From an uncultured Muribaculaceae bacterium (GTDB taxonomy: Bacteria > Bacteroidota > Bacteroidia > Bacteroidales > Muribaculaceae), in the NCBI GenBank assembly GCA_910586895.1, contig CAJUIW010000002.1, forward strand, positions 132,860 through 196,859: 64,000 bases of DNA, written 5' to 3'. Under the pieces are notes generated by a model, which saw only the letters and a list, made by a program, of their open reading frames with translations, was not told the DNA's origin and did not search any database. The first letter of the stretch is position 1. Each line of letters begins with the position of its first letter. Positions 50,167 to 58,883 of the stretch are shown one piece after another. The translations under genes and the position numbers were made by a program.

Positions 50167-51570
50167 TTATTTCCGGTTTGTAAATCCGTAGCCGGCCAAT
50201 TGCAGAAGCGCCGGCGCTATTTCTGTGTTGTCAATATGTGAACCGAATATCTCCATGCCTTTGCCAATGGCGTAGACGGGCACCGGATTGCCGGTGTGGT
50301 TGCCGGTGGTCCATCCGAATCCCTGATTGGTGTTCAGTATGCGGTAGATGGTTGATGCAAGCGCATTGTATGAGGCATAGAGCGATTTTTCGTCATTCCC
50401 CTTTGTCTGGTGGGTTACAGTCTTATCATACAACTCACGGATTTTCTTCTCCTGATCTTCCGATACCGGCACTACATTCCAGAGTCCGGTATTGTCGGCG
50501 GTGAATTTTTTCAGTTCGTCCCATGACGGTTTTTTATCGTTGCCGAACATCTTTTTTACCTGGATTGAAAATTGGTCCTTGCTCATGCGCTGATAGGGCA
50601 GATATTGAGGATAGGAGGTGTATCCTACATAGCCGTTGCCGATGCTCATGCCGCCGGTTTCGTGGTCGGCTGTCACTATGATTACAGTTTCGTCGGGATG
50701 TTCAAGATAGAACTCGTAAGCCTTGGCCAGAGCTTCATTGAAGTTCACTACCTCCACGGCCACGGTGGCCCCGTCGTTGCCATGGCCCACGTGGTCAATA
50801 TTGCCACCTTCCACCATCATGACGAATCGGTCGGGTGATACCTTTTTCAGATGGTCAATGCAGGCCGCTGTCATCTCCGGAAGTGTCAGCATGCCGGGTA
50901 TAGAGTCGATGGTAAAGCCCATGTTGCTGCTGCTGAACGGATTGGCGCTGTGGAGAAACACGCGGCGTTTTTTGCTGCTGCGGGCATCATTAATGGATGT
51001 CACAAGGTCAATGTCTTTCGATTTGATATAATCCGCCAGATCCGTCTGTCCACCCTTTCCGTCAGGGAATCCGCGCCATGTTGAGCCGGCTATGAATTCA
51101 TAGCCGCTTTCGGCAGCCTGCCGGCCTATCTGATAGAACTGTGAACGTGACGGAACGTGGGCATAGAAAGCTCCGGGAGTAGCATCGTCGGGAGCCACGC
51201 TCGTTACCAGTCCTACGCCCCAGCCGGCGTTATGAAGCACCTCAGCCATTGATTCTGTGGCCACAGTGTCAGGAGTCATGCCGAGCATCCCGTTTTTTGT
51301 TTTCTTGCCGCATGACAGTGCCGTGCCTGCGGCTGCCGAGTCGGTCACTGTGCTTGATGCTGAATAAGTGGTCAGTATGCCGGCCGTGGGAAACTGCATC
51401 ATAAGCAGAGGTTTGTCATTTTTTAGGGCCACACGGTTGTACGTCTGTGCGGCCATGGCCTGTCCCATGCCCATGCCGTCGCCTATGAAATAGAAAATGT
51501 AGCGCGGAGATGCTGCGGTAGCCATTGAAAGAGCCATCGCCAGCAGGAGGGTAAGATTACGTAGTTTCAT
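50167..51570 (-). CDS. phoA: Alkaline phosphatase (PhoA family)
   Basis: This 467-residue periplasmic phosphomonoesterase has a signal peptide (residues 1-~19, ending ATAAS). Metal and catalytic motifs are in order: YFIGDGMGMGQA, the nucleophile Ser in VTDSAAAGTALSCG (~76-89), VEGGNIDHVGHGND and VTADHETGGMS. The length is typical. It is monocistronic, with its own terminator, oriented away from the AraC gene. It probably scavenges phosphate from organic esters. No clear Pho box was identified. Confidence 0.93.
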   Translation of the reverse strand: MKLRNLTLLLAMALSMATAASPRYIFYFIGDGMGMGQAMAAQTYNRVALKNDKPLLMMQFPTAGILTTYSASSTVTDSAAAGTALSCGKKTKNGMLGMTPDTVATESMAEVLHNAGWGVGLVTSVAPDDATPGAFYAHVPSRSQFYQIGRQAAESGYEFIAGSTWRGFPDGKGGQTDLADYIKSKDIDLVTSINDARSSKKRRVFLHSANPFSSSNMGFTIDSIPGMLTLPEMTAACIDHLKKVSPDRFVMMVEGGNIDHVGHGNDGATVAVEVVNFNEALAKAYEFYLEHPDETVIIVTADHETGGMSIGNGYVGYTSYPQYLPYQRMSKDQFSIQVKKMFGNDKKPSWDELKKFTADNTGLWNVVPVSEDQEKKIRELYDKTVTHQTKGNDEKSLYASYNALASTIYRILNTNQGFGWTTGNHTGNPVPVYAIGKGMEIFGSHIDNTEIAPALLQLAGYGFTNRK

Positions 51571-51760
51571 CTATGCTTTATTGAGTGGTTTTATATAATG
51601 GCGAAGATATGAAAAAGTCGTGACTGATACAACTGACATACTACGCATTCAAGCATTATTGCTATCCATGTATCGGGCGCATCAGTCTGATGATAGCTCT
51701 ATAAATGGATTTTTTAATAAAAAAGATGGACTTTTATTATATAATTATTACCTTTACGGT

Positions 51761-52660
51761 ATGGAAACTTTGAAGATAAGCAACGGATTTCAAGGAGAGC
51801 GAGCCTTCATATTGCCTCCCGCTGTCAGGATGCGTCTGGCAGAAATGCCAGAGACGTCATTGCTGCATGTTACTGATATAGGATATTATCCTAATGCAAA
51901 ATCTCATTACTGCATGAGGACAGAGCCTATAGATCAGTACATATTCATATTCTGTGTTAAAGGAAAAGGGTGGTATGAACTTGATGGTAGGCGTTTTGAG
52001 GTAAATTCTAAAGATTTCTTTATAATACCGCCTGGCACGCCGCATTCCTATGGCGCCGATGTTGACTCACCGTGGACTATCTACTGGATTCATTTCAGGG
52101 GAACATGTGCTTCCGTATATGTGCCTTATGGCAACGGAGTCTTGACGTTTACTGAAAAGGCATGGATCAACATTCACTTGCTTCTCAACCGGTTTGAGGA
52201 TATGATGAATACACTTGAAAAGGGGTATAACGCTGAAAGCTTGATTTATACAAGCTCTGTTCTCCATCATTTTTTTGGTACGCTGAGATTAATGTATAGG
52301 ACTCCGGAAATGATAGGGGCGCCTGTGGACAGTGACGCATCGGATGTTATATCATATTCGATCAAATTAATGAATGAAAACATAGGCAGAACGTTGCGAA
52401 TTAGTGAATTGGCAAGCTATTTCGGATATTCCTCTGCATACTACTCAACTTTATTTTCCAAATCTACGGGTATGACACCTGCCGCCTATCAGATTCAACT
52501 GAAGATGATCAGAGCTTGTTCGCTGCTTGATTTTACTGACCTGCGTATCAATCAGATTTGCCATATGGTGGGGATCGAGGACCCGTATTATTTTACCCGC
52601 GTATTTACGAAAATAATGGGAGTGTCTCCTAAATCTTATCGGTCAGATAAAAAAGGTTGA
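51761..52660 (+). CDS. AraC-family transcriptional regulator
   Basis: This 299-residue regulator has an N-terminal cupin ligand-binding domain (~1-130; IDQYIFIFCVKGKGWYELDG and FIIPPGTPHSYGAD). Two C-terminal helix-turn-helix units follow: LRISELASYFGYSSAYYSTL and LRINQICHMVGIEDPYYFTR. The ATG at 51761 is chosen because the usual family start METLKISNGFQGERAFILP lies there; a longer GTG-started frame adds 47 unusual residues. It lies upstream of, and on the same strand as, a Tat phosphoesterase and a GH35 galactosidase, which it probably activates in response to a sugar (inference). Confidence 0.87.
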   Translation: METLKISNGFQGERAFILPPAVRMRLAEMPETSLLHVTDIGYYPNAKSHYCMRTEPIDQYIFIFCVKGKGWYELDGRRFEVNSKDFFIIPPGTPHSYGADVDSPWTIYWIHFRGTCASVYVPYGNGVLTFTEKAWINIHLLLNRFEDMMNTLEKGYNAESLIYTSSVLHHFFGTLRLMYRTPEMIGAPVDSDASDVISYSIKLMNENIGRTLRISELASYFGYSSAYYSTLFSKSTGMTPAAYQIQLKMIRACSLLDFTDLRINQICHMVGIEDPYYFTRVFTKIMGVSPKSYRSDKKG

Positions 52661-52749
52661 TCATTCGAACCGTAGAGAATCAGACGATATAACATCCATG
52701 CCAAGTCCATAAAACAATCCGGAAAAGATATTGGGATGGATTTTTTTTA

Positions 52750-52757
52750 TATCTTTG
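52750..52757 (+). promoter_or_regulatory. -7 box TATCTTTG of the phosphoesterase-GH35 operon
   Basis: TATCTTTGCC follows an eight-T tract and gives a ~170-base leader before the phosphoesterase ATG. A TTG at 52731 is three bases too close for a standard -33 element, compatible with an activator-dependent promoter. Confidence 0.55.
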
Positions 52758-52933
52758 CCAGCGGATAATATTCCCAATAATGGCTATTGCGGACTCTGTT
52801 TATGGTGAATGTAGCCGGCTATATTTTCAGTTGGCTTTTTCCGGATCTTATCGGGGAATGCGATTGCCATAACCGGTTTCGAAGACAATATATGATTTAA
52901 TGACCAATCAATCCCAATAAAACCAATTCTAAC

Positions 52934-53905
52934 ATGGAAAGACGTTCGTTTCTCAAACGTAGTCTGGCTACCATAGCCACACTCAGTGCGGCCGCAGTAT
53001 TGCCGGTAAATCCGCTTGCTGCTGATTCGGCAAAAAATAAAAAAGGTAATAAGAAGACCCGAAAGAAGCCTTTGGCTAAAAGGGTGCTTATGTTAGGACT
53101 TGACGGAATCTGTGTCGAGGGGTTTAAGAAGGCTTATACTCCCAATCTTGATAAATTGTTGTCGGAAGGGATTCTTTCAACTGATACCCGCGTAGTCATG
53201 CCCTCCAACACTCAGCCCAACTGGATGAGTCATCTTAGCGGGTCCGGCCCTGAGATACACGGAGTGGATCGCAACGACTGGCTGTTGGACAAGCACACTT
53301 TGCCCGCGTTGGTAACGGATGAGGAGGGATATTACCCAACTGTCTTCAAGGTGCTGAAAGATAATATTCCGTCAATGAAAACAGCATTCTACTACAATTG
53401 GGCGGAGCTTATCAATCCATACAACCGCAGATATCTCGATGTGGTAAGCTTCGAGGAAAATGACGGGTATCTCAACAACTATTCCAAGGCTCTTGACTTC
53501 ATGCGCACGCACCGCAACGAACCATGGACCGTGTTTCTTTACTCGGTACATACTGATCATGCCGGACATAAACACACATGGATGTCGCCTGAATATATAT
53601 CTGCCATTGAAGAAGCAGATGTAAATATAGGTAAACTATTGGAACAGATGAAATCAGCCGGATTGTATGATGACACCCACATCATGTTCATCACTGACCA
53701 CGGCGGTATCAACTATGGGCACGGCGGCATGACTACTAATGAAATGATTGTCCCCTGGGGTATTAAAGGCCCGGGAATTGTCAGCGGAGTAGCAATGACG
53801 GAGCCAAACAACACTGTCAATACGGCATCCGTGATACTTGATCTTTTCGGGATTGAACAACCATTGTACTGGACCGGAGAAATCCCGCAGTCTATATTCA
53901 AATAA
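52934..53905 (+). CDS. Tat-exported alkaline-phosphatase-superfamily phosphodiesterase/pyrophosphatase
   Basis: This 323-residue protein begins MERRSFLKRSLATIATLSAA, a clear twin-arginine signal, so it is exported folded with metals loaded. The mature part resembles type I phosphodiesterase/nucleotide pyrophosphatases: RVLMLGLDGICVEGFK (metal Asp), PSNTQPNWMSHLSGSGPEIH (nucleophile Thr/Ser region), SVHTDHAGHKHTW and ITDHGGINYGHGG. It is followed 13 bases later by the GH35 gene. Substrate candidates include phospho- or sulpho-decorated glycans or nucleotides; the sequence does not decide. Confidence 0.82.
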   Translation: MERRSFLKRSLATIATLSAAAVLPVNPLAADSAKNKKGNKKTRKKPLAKRVLMLGLDGICVEGFKKAYTPNLDKLLSEGILSTDTRVVMPSNTQPNWMSHLSGSGPEIHGVDRNDWLLDKHTLPALVTDEEGYYPTVFKVLKDNIPSMKTAFYYNWAELINPYNRRYLDVVSFEENDGYLNNYSKALDFMRTHRNEPWTVFLYSVHTDHAGHKHTWMSPEYISAIEEADVNIGKLLEQMKSAGLYDDTHIMFITDHGGINYGHGGMTTNEMIVPWGIKGPGIVSGVAMTEPNNTVNTASVILDLFGIEQPLYWTGEIPQSIFK

Positions 53906-53918
53906 TAGGACAGAAGTT

Positions 53919-56315
53919 ATGAATATCATGAAAACAGCTTTTTTGTCAACTATATTCTGTATGATATCCTTTCTTGCTTCGGCAAAGGACTACTATGCAG
54001 ATATAAATCCTGAATCTACACCACGTTTTGAGGCTGGTAAGGGGCGGTTTATGGTAAACGGTGAACCTGTTGTCATAAAATCGGCTGAGTTACATTATCC
54101 CCGTATCCCACGCCAATATTGGGATCAGCGCATCAAACTATGTAAGGCGCTTGGCATGAATACAATATGTCTCTGTGTATTCTGGAATATACATGAGGCG
54201 GCTCCGGATGAATTTGATTTCTCAGGGCAGAATGATATTGCTGAATTTGTCAGACTCTGCAAAGCTAATGATATGTATGTGATCCTGCGCCCGGGGCCGT
54301 ATATCTGTGCAGAGTGGGAAATGGGGGGATTGCCTTGGTGGCTACTTAAAAAGAAAGATATACGTCTGCGTGAATCCGACCCATATTTCCTTGAACGGGT
54401 CGACAAATTTGAAAAGGCAATTGCAGGGCAGGTGGGTGACCTTACCATTGCTGATGGCGGCCCCATTATAATGGTTCAGGTGGAAAATGAATATGGCGCA
54501 TATGGCACCGATAAAGAATATATTTCCACTATACGTGACATACTCAGAAAGAATTTTGGTGAAAATGTAACATTATTTCAATGCGATTGGTCATCGAATT
54601 TTCTTAATAATGGATTGGACGACATGATCTGGACCTTAAATTTCGGGACAGGTGCCAATATCAAACAGCAATTTGCCAAGCTGAAGGAGGTTAGGCCCGA
54701 CTCGCCGCTGATGTGCTCTGAGTTCTGGAGCGGATGGTTTGACAAATGGGGATATAACCATGAAACCAGAAATGCTGATGCTATGATAGCCGGAATTGAC
54801 GAAATGCTTGCCGACAGTATATCGTTCAGTCTTTATATGACCCATGGAGGGACAAACTGGGGACATTGGGCCGGAGGAAATTCGGGCCCATTTACCCCCG
54901 ATGTGACTTCGTATGATTACGATGCTCCAATAAGTGAATCTGGCCAGATTACGCCAAAATACATAGCTTTGCGAAATATGATGGCAAAATATACCGGAGG
55001 GAAAAAGCTGCCAAAAATCCCGGCAACCATAAAGCCTATCAGGATTCGTGAGTTTGAGTTCACGGAATTTGCTCCGCTTTTTTCCAATCTGCCTACTGCA
55101 AAGCATGATGAGGCAATCCGTACAATGGAAGAATATGACCAGGGATTCGGCAGTATTCTATACCGTACATCACTCCCGGCTCTTGACCGTCCGGCACTGC
55201 TCACTATTACGGATCCCCATGATTACGCCCAGATTTTCATTGATGGGAAATATATTGGTAAGCTTGACCGCCGTCTTGGAGAGAAGCAGATCAGGATGCC
55301 ATCGTGTGCTCAGAATGCCCGTCTTGACATACTTGTTGAGGCGATGGGACGTGTCAACTTCGGACGTGCAATGAAGGATTATAAAGGGATTACCGATAAT
55401 GTGACTGTGGCAATTGACAATGATGGCTTCACTTTCACTTGTGATCTGAAGAACTGGGAGGTGTTTAATTTGCCGGATAGCATTGAATTTTATAATTCAA
55501 TGAATTTTATGCCGATAGATCTTTCCATGAAGGATGAGAACGGCCGTATGCCGCGAGGAGTATATAGAGGCTTATTCTATGTAAACAAGCCCTCCGACAC
55601 ATATCTTAACTTTGAATCATGGGGAAAGGGACTTGTTTATGTCAACGGACACCCGATGGGACGCATCTGGGAAATCGGGCCACAACAGACCTTGTATATG
55701 CCCGGATGCTGGTTAAAGAAAGGAGAGAATGAAATTTTAGTATTTGATATCATTGGCCCGGAATCGCCAAAGTCCGAAGGTATTGATTATCCGGTTTTAG
55801 ATAGACTGTCAATAGCTGAGCCTGTCACGCATAGGGCTGAAGGAGAGGCGCTTGATCTGAATGATGAATCCCCGGTCATTGCCGGAGAATTCAATCCGGG
55901 AAACGGATGGCAGGAGATACGATTTGCAACTCCCGCTACCGGCAGGTATATATGTATCGAGGGTATAAGCGCAATAGATGGAAAAGAACTTGCCTCTATT
56001 GCCGAGCTCTATCTGATTGATAACAACGGACGGCGTTTGTCAAGAGAAAACTGGACGGTAATGTATGCTGACAGTGAAGATGTCAAGACCGTAAACCGTG
56101 CGGGCGATAAGGTGTTTGACCTCCAGGAATCAACCTACTGGCAGACTGTTCCGGGTGATGCCTTCCCACATGCTTTGATTATAGACCTCGGAAATGAGTA
56201 TTCAATAAGCGGACTTCAGATTCTGCCACGAATGGAGTCAGGGGCACCTGGAGCAATTAAAGAATTCAAAGTATATCTAAAATCGAGCCCATTTAATGTT
56301 AATGTCCAAAATTGA
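53919..56315 (+). CDS. GH35 beta-galactosidase with shortened C-terminal discoidin-like domain
   Basis: This 798-residue exported enzyme has a signal peptide (~1-22, ending LASAK). The GH35 TIM barrel has acid/base Glu191 in QVENEYGAYG and nucleophile Glu268 in MCSEFWSGWF. Beta-sandwich domains follow (LYRTSLPALDRP; FESWGKGLVYVNGHPMGRIW). At the C-terminus a F5/8-type (discoidin-like) domain starts ~690 but stops at KSSPFNVNVQN, short of the usual last strands. It removes terminal beta-galactose from glycans. The ATG at 53919 with AGGA upstream is chosen over longer frames overlapping the phosphoesterase gene. Confidence 0.9.
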   Translation: MNIMKTAFLSTIFCMISFLASAKDYYADINPESTPRFEAGKGRFMVNGEPVVIKSAELHYPRIPRQYWDQRIKLCKALGMNTICLCVFWNIHEAAPDEFDFSGQNDIAEFVRLCKANDMYVILRPGPYICAEWEMGGLPWWLLKKKDIRLRESDPYFLERVDKFEKAIAGQVGDLTIADGGPIIMVQVENEYGAYGTDKEYISTIRDILRKNFGENVTLFQCDWSSNFLNNGLDDMIWTLNFGTGANIKQQFAKLKEVRPDSPLMCSEFWSGWFDKWGYNHETRNADAMIAGIDEMLADSISFSLYMTHGGTNWGHWAGGNSGPFTPDVTSYDYDAPISESGQITPKYIALRNMMAKYTGGKKLPKIPATIKPIRIREFEFTEFAPLFSNLPTAKHDEAIRTMEEYDQGFGSILYRTSLPALDRPALLTITDPHDYAQIFIDGKYIGKLDRRLGEKQIRMPSCAQNARLDILVEAMGRVNFGRAMKDYKGITDNVTVAIDNDGFTFTCDLKNWEVFNLPDSIEFYNSMNFMPIDLSMKDENGRMPRGVYRGLFYVNKPSDTYLNFESWGKGLVYVNGHPMGRIWEIGPQQTLYMPGCWLKKGENEILVFDIIGPESPKSEGIDYPVLDRLSIAEPVTHRAEGEALDLNDESPVIAGEFNPGNGWQEIRFATPATGRYICIEGISAIDGKELASIAELYLIDNNGRRLSRENWTVMYADSEDVKTVNRAGDKVFDLQESTYWQTVPGDAFPHALIIDLGNEYSISGLQILPRMESGAPGAIKEFKVYLKSSPFNVNVQN

Positions 56316-56385
56316 TGCTCAAAATTAGTCAGGAATCTCTTCTGAAAATACCTGCTAAGTCCATTTATAATGACGAGTGAAAATT

Positions 56386-56415
56386 AGGGTTGATCTCATT
56401 TGTGGGGTCAACCCT
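56386..56415 (+). terminator. Hairpin after GH35
   Basis: AGGGTTGATC (56386-56395) pairs with GGTCAACCCT (56406-56415), one G-T pair, followed by TGTTTGTG. It is a probable terminator. Confidence 0.6.
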
Positions 56416-56451
56416 TGTTTGTGTAAAAATCGATATATCAACCATGTTAAA

Positions 56452-56512
56452 TAAAAAACAAAAAAAGCGAACTCAGATTTGCTCTGAATTCGCCTATCGT
56501 GGTGGAGTATAG
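56452..56512 (-). repeat. Copy of tRNA-Ala 3' end plus terminator (att-like repeat)
   Basis: TGGTGGAGTATAG (56500-56512) is identical to the 3'-terminal 13 bases of tRNA-Ala (57121-57133). The adjoining terminator hairpin GCGAACTCAGA/TCTGAATTCGC, with its A-run, resembles the tRNA terminator at 57081-57114. The pair bounds a ~620-bp segment holding two small genes. Confidence 0.75.
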
Positions 56513-56585
56513 TTTCGTGAATAAACGTGAATTTGATATGTGTATTCGATATCTCTAACACGTCGTTGAATTGAATCGTAGGAGG

Positions 56586-56813
56586 CTACGCTGAAACTTG
56601 TTTATTGAAAAAGCCTTGGAAAGAAAGATCTTCATCTATATCGGGCCAGTGAATTCCGAAATATGATAATTTATAATTATTTCGTTCGCTTTCTGATGCT
56701 CTGGCGAGTCGGGAATAATTGCAAAATAGCTCTTTGCCTATTTGTCCATCATTTAGTTCAACATATATTGCTTCATTTGTGAGCCATATACGGGCAACGT
56801 CTTCACGGTTCAT
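56586..56813 (-). CDS. DUF2442 protein
   Basis: This 75-residue protein has the DUF2442 pattern: DVARIWLTNEAIYVELNDGQ, then KELFCNYSRLARASESERNN, then YFGIHWPDIDEDLSFQGFF. Members are usually encoded right after a DUF4160 gene, as here (ATGA overlap), and the pair is suspected to be toxin-antitoxin-like. Function is not established. It lies within the segment flanked by copies of the tRNA 3' end. Confidence 0.8.
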   Translation of the reverse strand: MNREDVARIWLTNEAIYVELNDGQIGKELFCNYSRLARASESERNNYKLSYFGIHWPDIDEDLSFQGFFNKQVSA

Positions 56814-57055
56814 TTTATGCCTCCTTTCTTAAAATATTCATTCCAGCGGTCAATAATTATATCTTTATTCTCCTCGATTATGGATTCAATCATCTTCAAT
56901 TCATTCTTTTTGAATCCATGATTCGCTACAAGCTCAAGTGTGACAACATTATATTTAGCTTCTGAATCACCTTTTGCAATATGCACATGTATTGGATCAT
57001 GTTCATTTGACCAGAAGAAGAATCTAAAACCGAGAAAGATAAAGAGTGTTGGCAT
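56810..57055 (-). CDS. DUF4160 protein
   Basis: This 81-residue protein starts MPTLFIFLGFRFFFWSNEHD, followed by PIHVHIAKGDSEAKYNV. This is the DUF4160 signature, with the conserved EHxPxHxH histidines. The start at 57055 matches the family; longer frames read through the tRNA region. It is paired with the DUF2442 gene in a four-base overlap. Function unknown; the His-rich loop could bind metal or form a nuclease-like site (inference). Confidence 0.82.
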   Translation of the reverse strand: MPTLFIFLGFRFFFWSNEHDPIHVHIAKGDSEAKYNVVTLELVANHGFKKNELKMIESIIEENKDIIIDRWNEYFKKGGIK

Positions 57056-57080
57056 AGCAACGATATTAAATATAAAACAA

Positions 57081-57114
57081 AAAAAAGCGGGTTCGGAATT
57101 TCTTCTGAACTCGC
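57081..57114 (-). terminator. Terminator of tRNA-Ala
   Basis: GCGGGTTCGGAA (57087-57098) faces TTCTGAACTCGC (57103-57114), with two mismatched positions on the minus-strand RNA. The A-run 57079-57086 provides the U-run after the minus-strand tRNA. Confidence 0.65.
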
Positions 57115-57120
57115 TTGTCA

Positions 57121-57197
57121 TGGTGGAGTATAGCGGACTCGAACCGCTCACCTCGACACTGCCAGTGTCGCGCTCTAGCCAGATGAGCTAATACCCC
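57121..57197 (-). tRNA. tRNA-Ala (anticodon GGC)
   Basis: The minus strand gives a 77-base cloverleaf. The acceptor GGGGTAT pairs with ATACTCC, the D-stem is GCTC/GAGC, and the anticodon stem CGACA/TGTCG has loop CTGGCAG, so the anticodon is GGC (Ala, GCC/GCU codons). The T arm is AGCGG-TTCGAGT-CCGCT, and CCA is encoded. A TATCTTTG promoter with -33 TTG lies just upstream. Confidence 0.96.
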
Positions 57198-57218
57198 GTT
57201 AGTTCTGCTAATGCGCTG

Positions 57219-57249
57219 CAAAGATAAATACAATTTTTTTAGTTTGCAA
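57219..57249 (-). promoter_or_regulatory. Full promoter of tRNA-Ala
   Basis: On the minus strand, TTG (57249-57247), 20 bases, TATCTTTG (57226-57219). The predicted start lies about 15 bases before the tRNA. Confidence 0.7.
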
Positions 57250-57309
57250 TAGTCTTGCCAATTAAAATCACGATTTTTTTCAATTAAATAGCACTGCTTT
57301 GCCCGTGGC

Positions 57310-58872
57310 TCAGAAGGGGAGGCCTTTCGGGCTTGTTGCGCCCCAGGAGGCGCGGTCAAGGTTGCGGTAGTTGACGGCCTCGCGTATATGGTGGGGGAGT
57401 ATGTCGGGCGAAGCTTCGAGGTCGGCTATCGTACGTGCCACTTTGAGGATGCGGTCATAGGCGCGGGCACTCATGTCGAGGCGAGTCATGGCATCGCGGA
57501 GTATCGCGAAGCCCTCCTGGTCAGGCCGGGCATGTATGTTGAGCAGGCGTGAATTCATCTGTGCGTTGCAGTGCACGGATTTTTCATCGGCAAAACGCCT
57601 GGCCTGAATGGCTCGGGCGGCTATGACGCGGCGGCGGATTTCCGCGCTCGATTCTCCCGGGGCGCTTTGAGCCAGTTCGTCAAATGGCACAGGCATAATC
57701 TCCACCTGCAGATCTATACGGTCAAGCAGCGGGCCTGATATGCGGCTGAGATAGCGCTCTACGGCTCCCGGCGGGCATGTGCATTCCTTGGTGGGGTGAT
57801 TGTAATATCCGCAAGGGCAGGGGTTCATCGACGCTACCAGCATCACTCCGGCAGGATAGTCAATTGAGTAGCGTGCGCGCGACACGGTAATATGCCTGTC
57901 TTCAAGCGGTTGACGCAGCACTTCGAGGACTTGCCGGGGGTACTCTGGGAACTCGTCCATGAATAAAATCCCATTATGGGCAAGCGAGATTTCTCCTGGC
58001 AGTGGGTTGGATCCACCACCTACCAATGCCACCGGCGATATGGTATGGTGCGGAGCGCGGAAGGGGCGTTGTGTCATCAGGCGTGCGCCCCCTTTCAGTT
58101 TGCCGGCTACGGAGTGGATTTTCGTTGTCTCAAGGGCTTCTGACAGGGTGAATGGAGGCATGATGGAGGGGAGGCGTTTGGCCATCATGGATTTGCCCGA
58201 CCCGGGAGGCCCGACAAGCAGAATATTGTGGCCTCCGGCGCATGCCACCTCGAATGCGCGTTTCACTGACTCCTGCCCCTTTACCTCGCTGAAGTCATAG
58301 TCAAATACTCCGGACGATGATGCAAACTCGGCCCGTGTGTCAACGACCGTAGGCTCAAGTTGGGCCCGGCCGGCAATGAATTCCACTACCTCGCGTAGTG
58401 ATGACGCACCATAGACCTGCAGATTGTTGACTACGGCGGCTTCCGTGGCGTTCTCTTTCGGAACTATCATCCCTTTGAACCCTTTGGCACGGGCTGTTAT
58501 GGCCATCGGCAGAACCCCGCGTATGGGGAGGAGCGTGCCGTCAAGCGAAAGCTCGCCCATTATCATATAGTCAGCCAATGGCTCTGAGGGAATGCGTTCG
58601 TCAGCAGCCAGTACACTGACTGCTATAGGAAGGTCGTAGGCAGCTCCCTCTTTTTTGACATCGGCGGGGCTGAGATTGATTACCACCCTGCGTCGTGGGA
58701 AGTCATATCCGCTCTGGGTCACGGCTGAGAGGACACGCTGGTAGCTCTCCTTGACGGCAGTGTCGGGGAGGCCGACCATGCAGAATGAAAAGCCGCGTTC
58801 GGCCACACTCTCAATGGTCACTACTATGGCATCGATACCCTGGACGGCTGCGCCGTAGACTTTTACCAGCAT
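57310..58872 (-). CDS. comM: YifB/ComM-family AAA+ ATPase (Mg-chelatase-like)
   Basis: This 520-residue protein has an N-terminal ChlI-type domain (~20-170; SVAERGFSFCMVGLPDTAVK), a AAA+ core with Walker A GPPGSGKSMMAKRLPS (~220) and GILFMDEFPEYP, and a zinc-like CPCGYYNHPTKECTC loop (~350). A C-terminal lid ends it. In naturally competent bacteria ComM is a helicase aiding integration of taken-up DNA; in others its role is less clear. The length is typical. It starts 11 bases after the DUF4369 gene. Confidence 0.92.
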   Translation of the reverse strand: MLVKVYGAAVQGIDAIVVTIESVAERGFSFCMVGLPDTAVKESYQRVLSAVTQSGYDFPRRRVVINLSPADVKKEGAAYDLPIAVSVLAADERIPSEPLADYMIMGELSLDGTLLPIRGVLPMAITARAKGFKGMIVPKENATEAAVVNNLQVYGASSLREVVEFIAGRAQLEPTVVDTRAEFASSSGVFDYDFSEVKGQESVKRAFEVACAGGHNILLVGPPGSGKSMMAKRLPSIMPPFTLSEALETTKIHSVAGKLKGGARLMTQRPFRAPHHTISPVALVGGGSNPLPGEISLAHNGILFMDEFPEYPRQVLEVLRQPLEDRHITVSRARYSIDYPAGVMLVASMNPCPCGYYNHPTKECTCPPGAVERYLSRISGPLLDRIDLQVEIMPVPFDELAQSAPGESSAEIRRRVIAARAIQARRFADEKSVHCNAQMNSRLLNIHARPDQEGFAILRDAMTRLDMSARAYDRILKVARTIADLEASPDILPHHIREAVNYRNLDRASWGATSPKGLPF

Positions 58873-58883
58873 GACGGTGACGG

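Noticed and set aside
51620..51760. GTG-started 47-residue extension of the AraC regulator
   Set aside because: The family N-terminus begins at the ATG at 51761; the extension has no recognisable sequence.
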